From assembly GCF_963678635.1 (NCBI RefSeq), contig NC_087065.1:73417345-73481344 (forward strand): a stretch of 64,000 nt of DNA, read 5' to 3'. Both the position numbers and the translations under genes were made by a program. Below, in pieces: positions 46,903 through 57,314 of this stretch. Position 1 is the first letter of the stretch, and each line of letters begins with the position of its first letter. The notes under the pieces were generated by a model, which was not told the origin of the DNA, did no database searches, and saw nothing but the letters and a program-made list of their open reading frames with translations. The DNA is from Symsagittifera roscoffensis (lineage: Eukaryota; Xenacoelomorpha; Acoela; Convolutidae).

Positions 46903-47402
46903 TCAAGGGATCAAATGAGCGAACCTAATAAAGGCCGCAAATTTTCCTACTTAAAAATACGAATGTTTCACTCAGAATAACAGGAAGTTCACGTGAGTAA
47001 CTAAGGAAAAATATGAACATTTTTTCTCTGAGATGGATACTTGTACCTGCCTCCTCGACCCAATCAGTTTGATAACGCGCGACACATTCCCTAGACCTCG
47101 GATTTTTCTGGTTAGAACAATAATAATTTCCAATGTCTGTCTTAAAAATGGCATTTCTCCCAGGGAAACTTATCAGACATCGAACTTCCAATTTTGTCTT
47201 CTGCCTTTTTAGGAAACGTTCCACAATGGAGAAAACCCAAAGCAATCCAAAAGCCAATTTTGCGAAACCATCAGTTGCTCTGCCAAATAAATAACGTTAA
47301 ACAATTGCTGTTGCTTCTAAAATGTCTCAACTTGTGCCCTTTGTGGGCTCATTTGTAAGGGTGGCGGAACAATGCCGATCACCCAGCGCAAAAGAAAGAC
47401 TT
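46903..47402 (-). CDS. Candidate antisense three-exon gene, C-terminal part, unknown function
   Basis: On the minus strand: exon 47402-47332 (acceptor TTTCTTTTCAACATCTAG, donor GTTGAG), exon 47277-47047 (acceptor TTATTTATTTGGCAGAG, donor GTACAAG) and exon 46946-46903 (acceptor TTTTTAAGTAG), with the stop TGA at 46903. Phases agree at both junctions (1 and 1); introns would be 54 and 100 bp. The protein has a hydrophobic stretch, FAKLAFGLLWVFSIVERFL, followed by a basic segment and a Cys-containing region (YYCSNQKNPRSREC). It looks like a small membrane protein; no family recognised. It lacks a defined start. The middle exon lies in a 333-base open frame, long for such AT-rich DNA, but support is only splice sites and phase. 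Confidence 0.35.
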
Positions 47403-48166
47403 CTAGATGTTGAAAAGAAACTAGCTTGAACTAACTTTCAAAAAATTAGGTTGTTGATAATTTATTTGGTAGTACAAACTAATGCACTTAAGTGGAGTGA
47501 AGTGCTGGGATGTTATCTAATCAGGAGGTTGTACTGATATAGGGTTCGTCATCTGAGAGAATATGCAGATAAATCACTTTCCACACTGTTTAAAAACATC
47601 TCGATAAGTCCATAAAAATAACAAAAAATTATGAAATTTTTCTGAAAAATGGATTGTTATCCTTAACAATGCAACATAATTTGCCACAATTAGCAAAAGC
47701 GGGCAAATTGAGCAGAAAATTTTATAAACAGGCAGAGAGCAGAAATACAGTGAACGCAGCTGAAGTTAGTTATTACCAAGAAATCTATGTTAATTATTAA
47801 CCAAAACGTTGCTGCTAATTGTATTAGCTTTTCGAAAAGACAGTTTTCTATGACACTTGTGATTCATTTGAATCACCGATCGAAAAACTAGAAATAATGG
47901 TGATTTTAATTCTATAGTTTTTGCAACCAAATTAAATTGCCATTACGAAGAAATAAAGCTCCAAATTTACATTCATTTGGACTTAGAAACGAAAAAAAAA
48001 ACAATACAAAAAATAAAAACAAGTCTTAAGATCTTATATGAAGAATCAGCTACTGCATCCTTACGGGATTACATGAAAAATTATTTCAATTATGGTGGAA
48101 ACTGCTAAAGTCATAAGAAAGCCCGCGCTGTGGCAACTAAGAGGACAAGAAAATCGAAAAAACAAT

Positions 48167-49606
48167 CATTACGAAGCCAAACTGTGCACTGGATAGGCGC
48201 ACAATTTTGTGGCTGTATGTCCCTTGATTCCAGAGACAAGTCTTTAATTATGTTCCAAAATGTAAGTGGATTCCACAAACAAAATTTCAGTAGATTCCGC
48301 ATGCATATACCTGTAACGTAAATTTTGTTGGCACATTTGTTTTATTGCGGATTCCGCAACAAGCAAATATAGCTAGTTATTCTGGATTCCGCAACTGTAA
48401 GTGGATTCCGCAACAAGCAAATATAGCTAGTTATTCTGGATTCCGCAACTGTGAGTGGATTCCGCAACTGTAAGTGGATTCCGCAAAATGTAAGTGGAAT
48501 CCACAAATTGTAAGCGGAATCCGCAAATGTAAGCGGATTCCGCAAACTTTAAGTGGATTCAGAATTTTGTTTATTACTGAACTTGCATATGAACAATTAA
48601 AAGCTAGAGCTGGAACTATAATCTATGGCAATGCGGAGTTAGAAGGCAAGGATTTAATCATTGTCAGTGGAATCCACGAACCAATCTCAAAACATTTGTT
48701 GACTAAATCGGTGGATGACACCTTTTGCTATTTTGGAAACACAACACCGAATAAATTTAATATTTGGAGTCCTTGAGTTGAGAGTATATGGAAACACATC
48801 ACACAGCATATCGCCAATTTAGGTCAGTATTAGGGATTGCGTCAATCCTAAATACTGACTTTGGAAGCTTAACTCCGAATAATTTCAGTTTTTGTAGTCA
48901 TTGAGTTGAAAGTGTATGGAAACACAACACACAGCATATCGCCGATTTAGGTCAATTTTTGGGATGGCATCAGTATTTGGGATCAAAGTTCAGAACGAAG
49001 TAGGTCAGCATTTGCGATCGGAGTTCAGTAGGTCAGTATTTATGATCGAAATTGAGATCGAATTTGACAGGATTTGAGATCGAAGTTGGGTTGACAGGAA
49101 TTGAGACCAAACTTTTGGTATTTCAACTGTTAGTTGATCAATGCAGTAATTGAGATTCATTTTTCTGGTGACCAGTAAATAAAAGATATAACTTTAAACG
49201 CTATTTTACACATATACATTTATGTAAACGGAATACGCAAACAAAAGCGGATTCCACGTACAGTTTGCGGATTCCACTTACAATTTGCGGATTCCACTTA
49301 CAATTTGCGGATTCCACTTACAATTTGCGGATTCCGCATACAGTTGCGGAATCCGCAACAGCTCAATTTAACTATACAAATGTCTTATTATTTGTTTGTG
49401 GATTCCGCAAACTGTTCTGGATTCCGCAAAATTGCCTATTTTTGGAGCAATTTTGAGCGGTACAGTGTTTTAGGTATTGTGGAATCCAAAACAGCGAAGA
49501 AGATCAAAGAAAAGTAGCAAAGTTGCAGATTCCGCGACAAATCTGACTTTGTTCTGTTGCGGAATTCGCTTACAATGCACAGAATGCACAGTTTGGCCTC
49601 GTAATG
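48167..49606 (-). mobile_element. Foldback motif-array element FB-1, copy 2 (inverted)
   Basis: Inverted relative to 20254-21813. Ends CATTACGAAGCCAAACTG and CAGTTTGGCCTCGTAATG. Arrays at 48340-48560 and 49245-49350; three consecutive units at 49265-49324 repeat TTTGCGGATTCCACTTACAA exactly every 20 bp. Two central 117 bp units instead of three. Confidence 0.75.
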
Positions 49607-50500
49607 ATAGTCCGGAAAGTAAATTTCAACCTAAAAAAATAAAGTTTCTGGTTGGATATAATCCCTGGCGTCGTTCAATTTTTTTTAATTAAAACGCATG
49701 CTATCAGTTTTTTCGATAATTATGTCGATCAATTTGTTAACCATAAAAAATCTATCACCAATTTATAACGCCTTCTAATTGTGAACGTTAAAAATTGAAC
49801 TACTTTATAAGCCAGATAGATGTTCTCATCTACTTTAAAAGATGAGGAAACTTGTTTTCGAGTGTGTTTCGTTTTTTTTTTCCTTTTTAAGTATAAAAAA
49901 AACATCGAAAGGGGTTGAGCTTAATAAAAACTTTTTTCAGTCGTGATGCGAACAACATTAAACATTTTGAGAAAAACAGATTAATTTTTTTGAATTTTAG
50001 TGCAATTTTGAGCCAGTGAAAGGGTTGAGTAACATTCACTATATGAAAATTGATCATTTAATCTAGGAAAACTTGAATTTACTAGAAAAAAAAGTTTTGG
50101 AAGCTTCATCTAGCAATAAGGTTTTCTGAAAAAAATAACTACGCTACAAAAATTGATCATTTTTTAGACCTTTTTAAAATTCTTTTTCGTTTGTTATTCA
50201 TTTTTTGAAGTCAACTGTTCTCGATTAAGCCTAATTTGCTACTTTTTTACGCGTTTGTATAGTATGTTTTGACAACACGCATGAGAAACGTCAATAGTGT
50301 GATAAAAAAGAAACGTCTGTGTAGTTTTTTTCTAATGTGGTCGGAACAATTCTGTGCTACTTGCTTCTAGGTGTGTGAAGCTATAGAATAACACATTATG
50401 ATTATCGACCGTTACTTCATTTCATGTCTTTCTAGTAGCGCGTGCAAAACTGTCTAATTTCTGAATTGAGAGCGGATTCCGTAACGAAGACGCCCTTTTT

Positions 50501-51026
50501 GTTCCGACTTTCGCTACGACAGTAACGGAATATTTGTGCTCGGGGTGGGTTTTTTTCTTCAGACAAGTTTTGATTTTTTAACTAGCCATTTTCGACGGAT
50601 TTTTTAAAAACCATTCGAAAAGTATTGTTGTCATGAGCTCAAATTTAAAAAGATATTTCAGCTGCGGTCATTTTGCGTAAACTTATGGGGGTTTAAAGAT
50701 TGCCATTTTGGCCAATTTAGGACAATAAACGCGCGATATATTTAGCGCTATTTACGCGTAAGCGGAGAGTTAATCCGTCTTAGAAATTGTTCCAAATTGG
50801 TTGAGAGAAGCTTATTTGCCAGAATTGATTTGTTACAATGAGCAAAATCTGTCCTTTTGTATTTTATATGGCGTGTGAGGGGATGATCGTCATTAAAAAT
50901 TTCAAATTTTAGAAAAAAAAAATAATTTTATTTTATTACATATAATTTTTTTTGTTATTACTGCTTCATAAACTTTAGAAGGCACTCGGAACATTCAGGG
51001 CTTCGCCCTGATACAAGCAGTCTTGT
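50501..51026 (+). mobile_element. HINE/Helentron-like element
   Basis: GTTCCGACTTTCGCTACGAC to AAGCAGTCTTGT, T on both flanks, hairpin CAGGGCTTCGCCCTG conserved. In the M6-like intron. Confidence 0.7.
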
Positions 51027-51059
51027 TGTTCTTTCGTTTACTTTGATAATCCGGCAAAA

Positions 51060-51154
51060 ATTTATTATGTTTTAATGTTTGTCTCTGAATTCCAGAGACA
51101 TACAAACATCAAATTAACCGCCTTTCTAGTGCACAATTTGGCCTCGTAGTGCGG
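51060..51154 (+). mobile_element. FB-1 terminal fragment
   Basis: TTGTCTCTGAATTCCAGAGAC, then GTGCACAATTTGGCCTCGTA matches the right end of the FB-1 copy at 20254-21813. Confidence 0.6.
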
Positions 51155-51287
51155 AAGCCTATGATACGATTTGCGAAACTTTCCGAAGGTTACTATTTGG
51201 TACTAATTCAACGGCAGCTATTTCTGGCCGGCCAACTCTACCATTTTCTAAATGCCCCTTGGCGCCAGAAATGCTAATTATGTGGGT

Positions 51288-51640
51288 CAGGGGCGGATCT
51301 AGGATTTTCTCGAGGGGGGGGGGGGCGGATTTTCAAAAAATTTTCCAAAATTTTGACGACCTTTTTTTTTTTTAGGTCAAACAAATTGATTTTTCGAGCT
51401 CTCCCAAAGCACTGTTTTGCCCCTACTTTGGCTAAATTTTCTGCGCCGCAGGCAAATTTTTGAAAAAACAGTCAGAAAAGCCGTTTTCGGGCAATTTTTG
51501 AAAAATTTTGACAAAAAAATCGCGTTTTTTTGGCGCGCGCTCCCCCTCAAATTTAGTATATATTGTCGCCGAAGGCGCCTTTAGAAAAATTTTAGGGTCG
51601 GTCGGCCAAAAATGGATTTCTGAAAAAGTATCAAAGGGGG
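51288..51640 (+). mobile_element. hAT MITE, right end missing
   Basis: CAGGGGCGGATCTAGGATTT through GTATATATTGTCGCCGAAGG and GGATTTCTGAAAAAGTATC, then diverges at GGGGGAGAGAATTC. Confidence 0.65.
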
Positions 51641-52405
51641 AGAGAATTCAAACAAAACTGAGGGTAATAACTTATTTTGTTTTGCAAATATAATGATTTA
51701 TGTTTTGATATTAAATTAGTTTTGCGCATCTTTGAAGCTAATTGGTATAATTATTTTCTTTGATGTTTTTATGTTTTTTTTTGTTTGAGTTTAGTCTTTT
51801 TTTTAAGGTCAGCTCTATTATGAAATTTTTAACAAAAAGTGCGTTTTTTGCTCCGGCGAGCGCTCACCCATACAATTTAATATTCATGGACACCAAATGC
51901 ATCTCAGGAAAATTATAGTAGTGTGGTGGTGGTGGGGGGGCTTTTGAAAATTTGGGCAACCCTAAATTGGGGGGATGAGGGTGGTGGCGTGGATCATTAA
52001 AACTTCAAAATTTTTGAAAAATTTACCTTCAAATTAAGGCATTTAGCATCTTCCTTGAACAGATATTGGTCTCAAAGTAGAGCAAAACATTGATGTATAG
52101 ACCAGCCGTAACACAGCTATAACATATGAACCATTATCAAAAATGAAAGCAGCTACCTCGCAAATTGAATAAAATTTATATAAAAAAGTGCGGAGGATTT
52201 TTCCAAGGGGCGGTTTCATTTTTTTAAACAAAAAGTTCAATCAAAAAATGAACTGTCAATGTAAATGGTGCATTGAAATATACAATGATACAAATCAGAG
52301 ATTTTTGCAATCTTCTTTAACAAAAAAAAAATTGTAGCCCAGAATTAAGGGCGAATGACCCCTTTTCTATATTATCTATACTTTGATAACACATACTGTG
52401 TTTAG

Positions 52406-53110
52406 CTGAACCTCTACGATGGATCTTACAAATCAATTCGGAATCTGATCGTCAGCATCATGCGTTCCTCGGTTTATTGCACTTACGCCTTCGTCGGCTT
52501 CTTCCTTCTCGTCGCTTTCATTTGTTCGGGTCGCACCCGAGACTGTCTGGAGAAGAATGTATGCTGCCGACGTCATATCATCATCATAGTCGTCATTATC
52601 ATAGCTATACTCGCTATTTTGTATTTTATCACTCTAATTTCAATTTCCATAGTTGGGGTTCCTATTTCTGTAGCGTCAATGACGCTGGCTTCTTGCGAAA
52701 TCATAGAAGAAACCTCGAAAACTCTCGCATTGAGTTCAATGGGCCAACAAGCATGTTTGAATTTGGACTGGCTCGGAGGAACCGCGGAGATGGAGAGCAT
52801 TTGCCAAGGGAACCCAGAGCTGAACAAATTCTGCAGAATGATGGGTTCCACTTTAAGATACGCCTGGACATGTTGGGCTTGTCTGATCTTTGCTAATATT
52901 GCAATCGTTATTGGCCTAACTGCGTTTGGGGCTAACTTTGCGTATATGAAAACGATAGAAGAAGAGTATCTTCGGAAGCAGGAAGCAGAAGAACAGCAGA
53001 TGTTGACAGAGCAGACTTCGGCTAACGAAACATATGAGTCACCGACTAGTACAACATATCTACGTTTCGCCATCAATAAGGTTCCATTGGTTAAAAGAAA
53101 AGTTATATAA
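52406..53110 (+). CDS. Proteolipid/M6-family protein, exon 2 (terminal)
   Basis: 234 codons and TAA after the acceptor CTGTGTTTAG, phase 0, residues 133-366 of the predicted 366-residue protein. LNLYDGSYKSIRNLI aligns with the PLP loop before TM2. TM2 is about 154-173, TM3 about 189-216 (very Ile-rich), TM4 about 285-312. The loop between TM3 and TM4 has four cysteines (229, 249, 265, 275), as in the second extracellular loop of PLP, where four form two disulfides. The order SLC...VC...IC...TM4 (WACLIFANIAIVIGL...FAYMK) fits family topology with both ends cytoplasmic. The tail (EEEYLRKQEAEEQQ, then KVPLVKRKVI) is longer than in PLP. No functional site beyond the cysteines can be judged. An alternative, claudin-like four-TM protein, fits the cysteine pattern less well. 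Confidence 0.75.
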   Translation: MNLYDGSYKSIRNLIVSIMRSSVYCTYAFVGFFLLVAFICSGRTRDCLEKNVCCRRHIIIIVVIIIAILAILYFITLISISIVGVPISVASMTLASCEIIEETSKTLALSSMGQQACLNLDWLGGTAEMESICQGNPELNKFCRMMGSTLRYAWTCWACLIFANIAIVIGLTAFGANFAYMKTIEEEYLRKQEAEEQQMLTEQTSANETYESPTSTTYLRFAINKVPLVKRKVI

Positions 53111-53180
53111 GTCATATTAACCGGCCTTGTCTGGCAGATTGCTTTCGAGCTATTTGAAATTCACGCGGGTTCAAGATAAC

Positions 53181-53186
53181 AATAAA
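53181..53186 (+). terminator. Polyadenylation signal AATAAA
   Basis: Hexamer 70 bp after the M6-like stop codon, just before a degraded HINE copy. The 109-codon ORF over this stretch (53127-53456) is 3' UTR and repeat. Confidence 0.5.
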
Positions 53187-53220
53187 AATAAAAATAATGA
53201 TTATAAGGATTATAAATATA

Positions 53221-53673
53221 ACAAGACTGCATGTATATCAGTGCAAAGCCTTGAATGTTCCGAATATCCGAATTTGAGGAAAATTGAAAAACTAAATTTT
53301 GGACAATATCAAAAATCAAGAGTAAAAAACAGAGTCGCACGAAATTATTACGACCAATTAGTTACCCTCAATCCAAATTGGAACGATTTTGTTGTGCGGG
53401 ATAAATCGCATAAATTTTTCAGCATTATAGAGAAAAACTTCGAAGCGCGCATATAGTCAATTTTGCAATTTTCAAATTGCCAGAACTTAGCAAAAAATGA
53501 TCGGAGCTAAATAATATCTTTTTACATTTGATTTAAGGGAGTCGATATCATTAATGGCGTATGAATTATTTTTGTTAAAAACTGAAAAATTGTTATTTCG
53601 ATCACCAAAAATTGACTGAACAAAAAAAACAACCCAAGCATAAATATTCCGTTATCTTTTCAAAATTCGGAAC
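53221..53673 (-). mobile_element. HINE-like element, diverged
   Basis: Both ends match the family (ACAAGACTGC...CAAAGCCTTGAATGTTCCGA and AAATATTCCGTTATC...TTCGGAAC). The interior is much altered, though ATTGGAACGATTTTG and GCGGGATAAATC remain in order. Lies head to tail with 53716-54232. Confidence 0.5.
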
Positions 53674-53715
53674 AAAAATTGAAAAAATATCAAAATCATA
53701 GCAGTCATAATAACA

Positions 53716-54232
53716 ACAAGACTGCTCGTATCAGGGCGAAGCCTTGAATGTTCCGACTGCCTTTTAATGTTTAATAAAATGTAATAAAAATGAAAAAAAA
53801 ATTTCTAAAATTTGAAATTTTTTATGAAAATCATCCCCCCACACGCCATATAAAGTACAAAAGGATAGGTTTCGCTCCTTGTAACAAATCAATTATGGCA
53901 AATAAGCTTCTTCAAACTAATTTGGAACGATTTATAAGACGGATTAAATCTCCGCTTACGCGTTAATAGCGCGAATTATATCGCGCGCTAATTGTCCCAT
54001 CCCAAATTGGTCAAAATGGCCAAAATGGCAATCTTTAAACCCTCATAACTTCACGAAAAATGATCACAGGTGAAATATTTTTTCAAATAAAAGCTCAGGA
54101 CAACAATAGCTTTCGAATGATATAAAAAAATTTCGTCAAAAATGGCTAGTTAAAAAGTCGAAATTTGTCTGAAGAAAAAAAAACCCACCCCGAGCACAAA
54201 TATTCCGTTACTTTCGTATCGAAAGTCGGAAC
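53716..54232 (-). mobile_element. HINE/Helentron-like element
   Basis: Complete reverse copy: ACAAGACTGCTCGTATCAGG to CGTATCGAAAGTCGGAAC, A on both flanks (T on the element strand). 517 bp. Confidence 0.7.
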
Positions 54233-54324
54233 AATAACCATGAAAATCTTAACACTGTTCATAATAATCAAAATTTCGACGCCCAACTCTGTTTTTATAC
54301 CAGAGCACAAAATCGTGCTCGCTC

Positions 54325-54580
54325 GTTGTGAATTCCACAAACAAATGTTTTACATGCCGAATTAGTTTTAAATGGCTAAATTTTAACAAAAAATGATGCT
54401 AACACAAAATTTTATAAAAATATATCTTGTTTCGGATTCCAGTGACAATGGTTTAAGCCTTGCTGCTTACGCATTTGTGATTCAGTTTCAATTCGTCGAT
54501 TTTATGTGGTATCGTCTTCGAAATTTTCAAAAGAGAGACAAAAAGTGAACAAAATTTCCCGAATGTGGCGTCGTAATGTT
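54325..54580 (+). mobile_element. FB-1 relic
   Basis: GTGAATTCCACAAACAAAT, then GATTCCAGTGACAATGG (compare 21318) and the end GTGGCGTCGTAATG. About 250 bp remain. Confidence 0.45.
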
Positions 54581-55205
54581 CTTTTTTTTTTCAGTAAACT
54601 TCCAAATTCATTAAACTTCTTTGGAAAAAATTATTCATTTAAATATAACACCAGTTTATGATTTATGATATTTATCCGAGCGCAAAAAGCAATAATTTAC
54701 AATGCATTATCTATTGTTTAAGAATTCTAAATAATTAAACTAACTGAGATGAAAAAGTTGATTTAGCAAAAATGGGCATGCAACGACAATGAAAACAATT
54801 AAGAAAATCAAAATAGGAAGAAAAAAATGCCAATTCTTTATTTTTTTGTAGTCCCTAAAAATTTCTGGATGAAATTTTTAACTCCATCACAAACCATACT
54901 AAAAAAAGGAAAAAAAAAAAGATATGTAATCAGTTCTGGCGTTTCTATTTCTTAAAGAACATAAAAAATTCATTGTGTATTTTAGAGTTGATCAATTTTT
55001 TTTAATTTTCAGTTTTTTAGTTGAAAGTATCAGTATACAACAGTTCTTACCTAGATGCAATCTCAAACATTATAAGTCCGTTTTTTTTGCTGATATTTTA
55101 ATTTTTTTTGAACAGTTTTTTTGTTCTGTTCGATGATTTTAACTTTTTAAGTTTGTCCAGCTCAAAAACTTTCTAAGTCAGTTGTCTAAGATCCAACCAT
55201 TTATT

Positions 55206-55738
55206 GTTCTGACTTTCGATACGAAAGTAACGGAATATTTGTGCTCGGGGTGGGTTTTTTTTTCTTCAGACAAGTTTCGACTTTTTAACTAGCCATTTTT
55301 GACGGAATTTTTTTATATCATTCGAAAAGTATTGTTGTCCTGAGCTCAAATTTGAAAAGATATTTTACCTGTGATCATTTTTTGTATAGTTATGGGGGTT
55401 TAAACATTGCCATTTTGGCCAATTTGGGACAATTAACGCGCGATATATTTCGCGCTATTAACGCGTAAGCGGAGAGTTAATCCGTCTTAGAAATCGTTCC
55501 AAATTGGTTTAACGAAGCTTATTTACCATAATTGATTTGTTACAAGTAGCAAAATCTATCATTTAGTACTTTACATGGCGTGTGGGGGGATGATTTTTAT
55601 TTAAAAAAAAACAAATTTTTGAAAAAAAAATTTTCATTTTGTTTTATTACTTTTAATTTTTTAATGATTTTTCTGCTCCATAAACCTTAATGGGCAGTCG
55701 GAACATTCAGGGCTTCGCCCTGATACGAGCAGTCTTGT
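55206..55738 (+). mobile_element. HINE/Helentron-like element, complete
   Basis: GTTCTGACTTTCGATACGAA to GAGCAGTCTTGT, T^T flanks, internal AGTCGGAAC and hairpin intact. 533 bp. Confidence 0.7.
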
Positions 55739-56179
55739 TTGTTTTTGTCAAAGAATTTTCATGTTTTTTATCAGTTAGTTTTGTTCCGCAGAATGATTTT
55801 CATTAGCTGTATAATTGCCTAGATTTGTGACTTTGTTCATTTTTAGTGTATCAAAACAGAACAAAAATTATAAAAAGTTTTACTAGAATTGAGCCCTGTG
55901 TGCCTTCGTAATTTATATTTTTTGGTTTTTAATGTAAGAATCAAAATGAATATTATTAAAGTTGAGTTATCCGTTCTATCAAAATTCGAAAAAAAAAATT
56001 CGGAAAAAATTAGTTCAATTATTCTCGAAGCTGGAAAAAAACTTTCGAAGATATTTGGAATCAATACTGCGGCTGTATTTGGAATCAATAAAGGACTTCG
56101 ATATGATATCACAATTGACACGTATGAGCTTTCTTTGACATTGTGAAAATTGGGAAGAAAAACACTCCCCATCCTATAA

Positions 56180-56875
56180 TTTTTTCCTTCACCTCTTGAA
56201 GTGGTCGGTACAGCAACAAAAAAATTCAGTTCAACTTGGAAATTCTTTGTGATTAAGAAAGAGACTTTTATTAGAGTTGTAAGAATCAGAATAGAGCAGA
56301 ATGGCGAAACTGAGTTACAGATTTGTCAACTAGGAAGCGATTATGGCGAAAAAGAATCTAGTAAGAAGTCGAACTCAGTCAACTCGGGTGCCGAAACACA
56401 AGTCGAAAATTCTTCTGAAAAAACTGTACAACGTAGATTGTCCGCAAAACCGTCTAAACTAAACGAAGAGAACCAAGCGAAAAATGATACGACGGACTTG
56501 GAGAGAACTACGGAATTCGAAACACCAGAAAAGACTAAGGTTGAAACTCCAGAAAGAACTGATGTTGAAAATCCAGAAAAAGCTGATGTTGAGAATCCAG
56601 ATAAAACCCAGTCTGGCGACACACCAGCAAAAAAGCCCAGAAAACGAATTAGACGTTCTGATAGGACCAAAGGCAGCAAAAAAAGAAAAGGGATTAAAAG
56701 CAAACGTGCCGAGGGACCATCAGACACTACGGGAGGCGAAAGCGGAGGCGAAGCACCGACCGGTGGAGGGGGAGGGGCTGGAAACGAGAGAATAGACGAG
56801 GAGCCTGGAAACCCGCCGGGTAGTGAGGCGGACGACGAAGGCATGGAAAACGCAACCACGAAAGAACCACCTGAT
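56180..56875 (+). CDS. Exon of a host gene for a charged, low-complexity protein
   Basis: Open frame of 232 codons (5' boundary uncertain, stop at 56177) ending at a clear donor GAT|GTAAGA, phase 0. The peptide is rich in Lys, Glu, Thr, Pro. It holds four copies of an octamer of the form E(T/N)P(E/D)(K/R)(T/A)xV (56515-56610), then basic clusters (KKPRKRIRRSDR, SKKRKGIKSKR) that could be nuclear localisation or nucleic-acid-binding signals, and a Gly/Glu-rich end (GGESGGEAPTGGGGGAG). No folded domain is visible. No in-frame ATG occurs near the start, so an upstream exon is needed; the short ORF at 55889-56146 does not join in phase. It continues at 59553. Confidence 0.5.
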
Positions 56876-56980
56876 GTAAGAAAGCTTGACCAAAAATAAC
56901 TTTGAGCGTTGAGGACATTTAAACGGTTTTTGACATTATATGACATAAATATGACATATATATTATTAACAAAAAAATAA

Positions 56981-57196
56981 TTAGTAGCCCAGAATTAAGG
57001 GCGAATGACCCCCTCCCCGGCACACTTCTGCAATTCAGTGACAATTATGAAAACTATGCAAATTTTGTTCGCTAGTCGTTTTTCTGATCATTTTTGGTTC
57101 CTTTATACTTCGGCTGGCTTATTAACTTTTTGTAATCTAACAGTCCGAATTCTATATTATCTTTATTTTGATAACACATACTGTGTTTAGCTGAAC
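56981..57196 (+). repeat. Copy of the M6-like intron 3' end
   Basis: TAGCCCAGAATTAAGGGCGA, then CTATATTAT...TTTTGATAACACATACTG, then TGTTTAGCTGAACCTCT repeat 52336-52416, including the splice acceptor and the first 10 bases of M6 exon 2. ~140 bp (57012-57150) separates the halves here. AACGGTTTTTGACAT flanks the whole (56922 and 57204), like a target duplication. Confidence 0.75.
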
Positions 57197-57314
57197 CTCT
57201 TAACGGTTTTTGACATATATATATAAAAAGACATTGACAAAAAAATTCTAGTTACTCTACTAATGAAAAATACAAAAATCGACCAAAAAATTAAAAAAAC
57301 AAAGACAAAAAATG

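Larger units (their letters stand above)
41480..52405 (+). other. 10.9 kb intron of the M6-like gene
   Basis: GTAAGT to TGTGTTTAG, phase 0. It holds J MITEs, a 2 kb hAT palindrome, an antisense candidate gene, an inverted FB-1 element, a HINE and a truncated hAT MITE. Unannotated parts (42202-43104, 45130-46902, 47403-48166, 49607-50500, 51646-52405) show nothing else I can support. Confidence 0.7.

Noticed and set aside
52573-53115. 180-codon minus-strand ORF
   Set aside because: Antisense of M6-like exon 2; the plus strand has TM topology and conserved cysteines.
53127-53456. 109-codon ORF after the M6-like gene
   Set aside because: It spans the 3' UTR, polyA signal and a diverged HINE copy; composition is Asn/Lys-rich as expected of AT-rich noncoding DNA.
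56341-56946. 201-codon minus-strand ORF rich in Ser/Pro/Phe
   Set aside because: Antisense shadow of the low-complexity plus-strand exon, which has the splice donor and partner exon.
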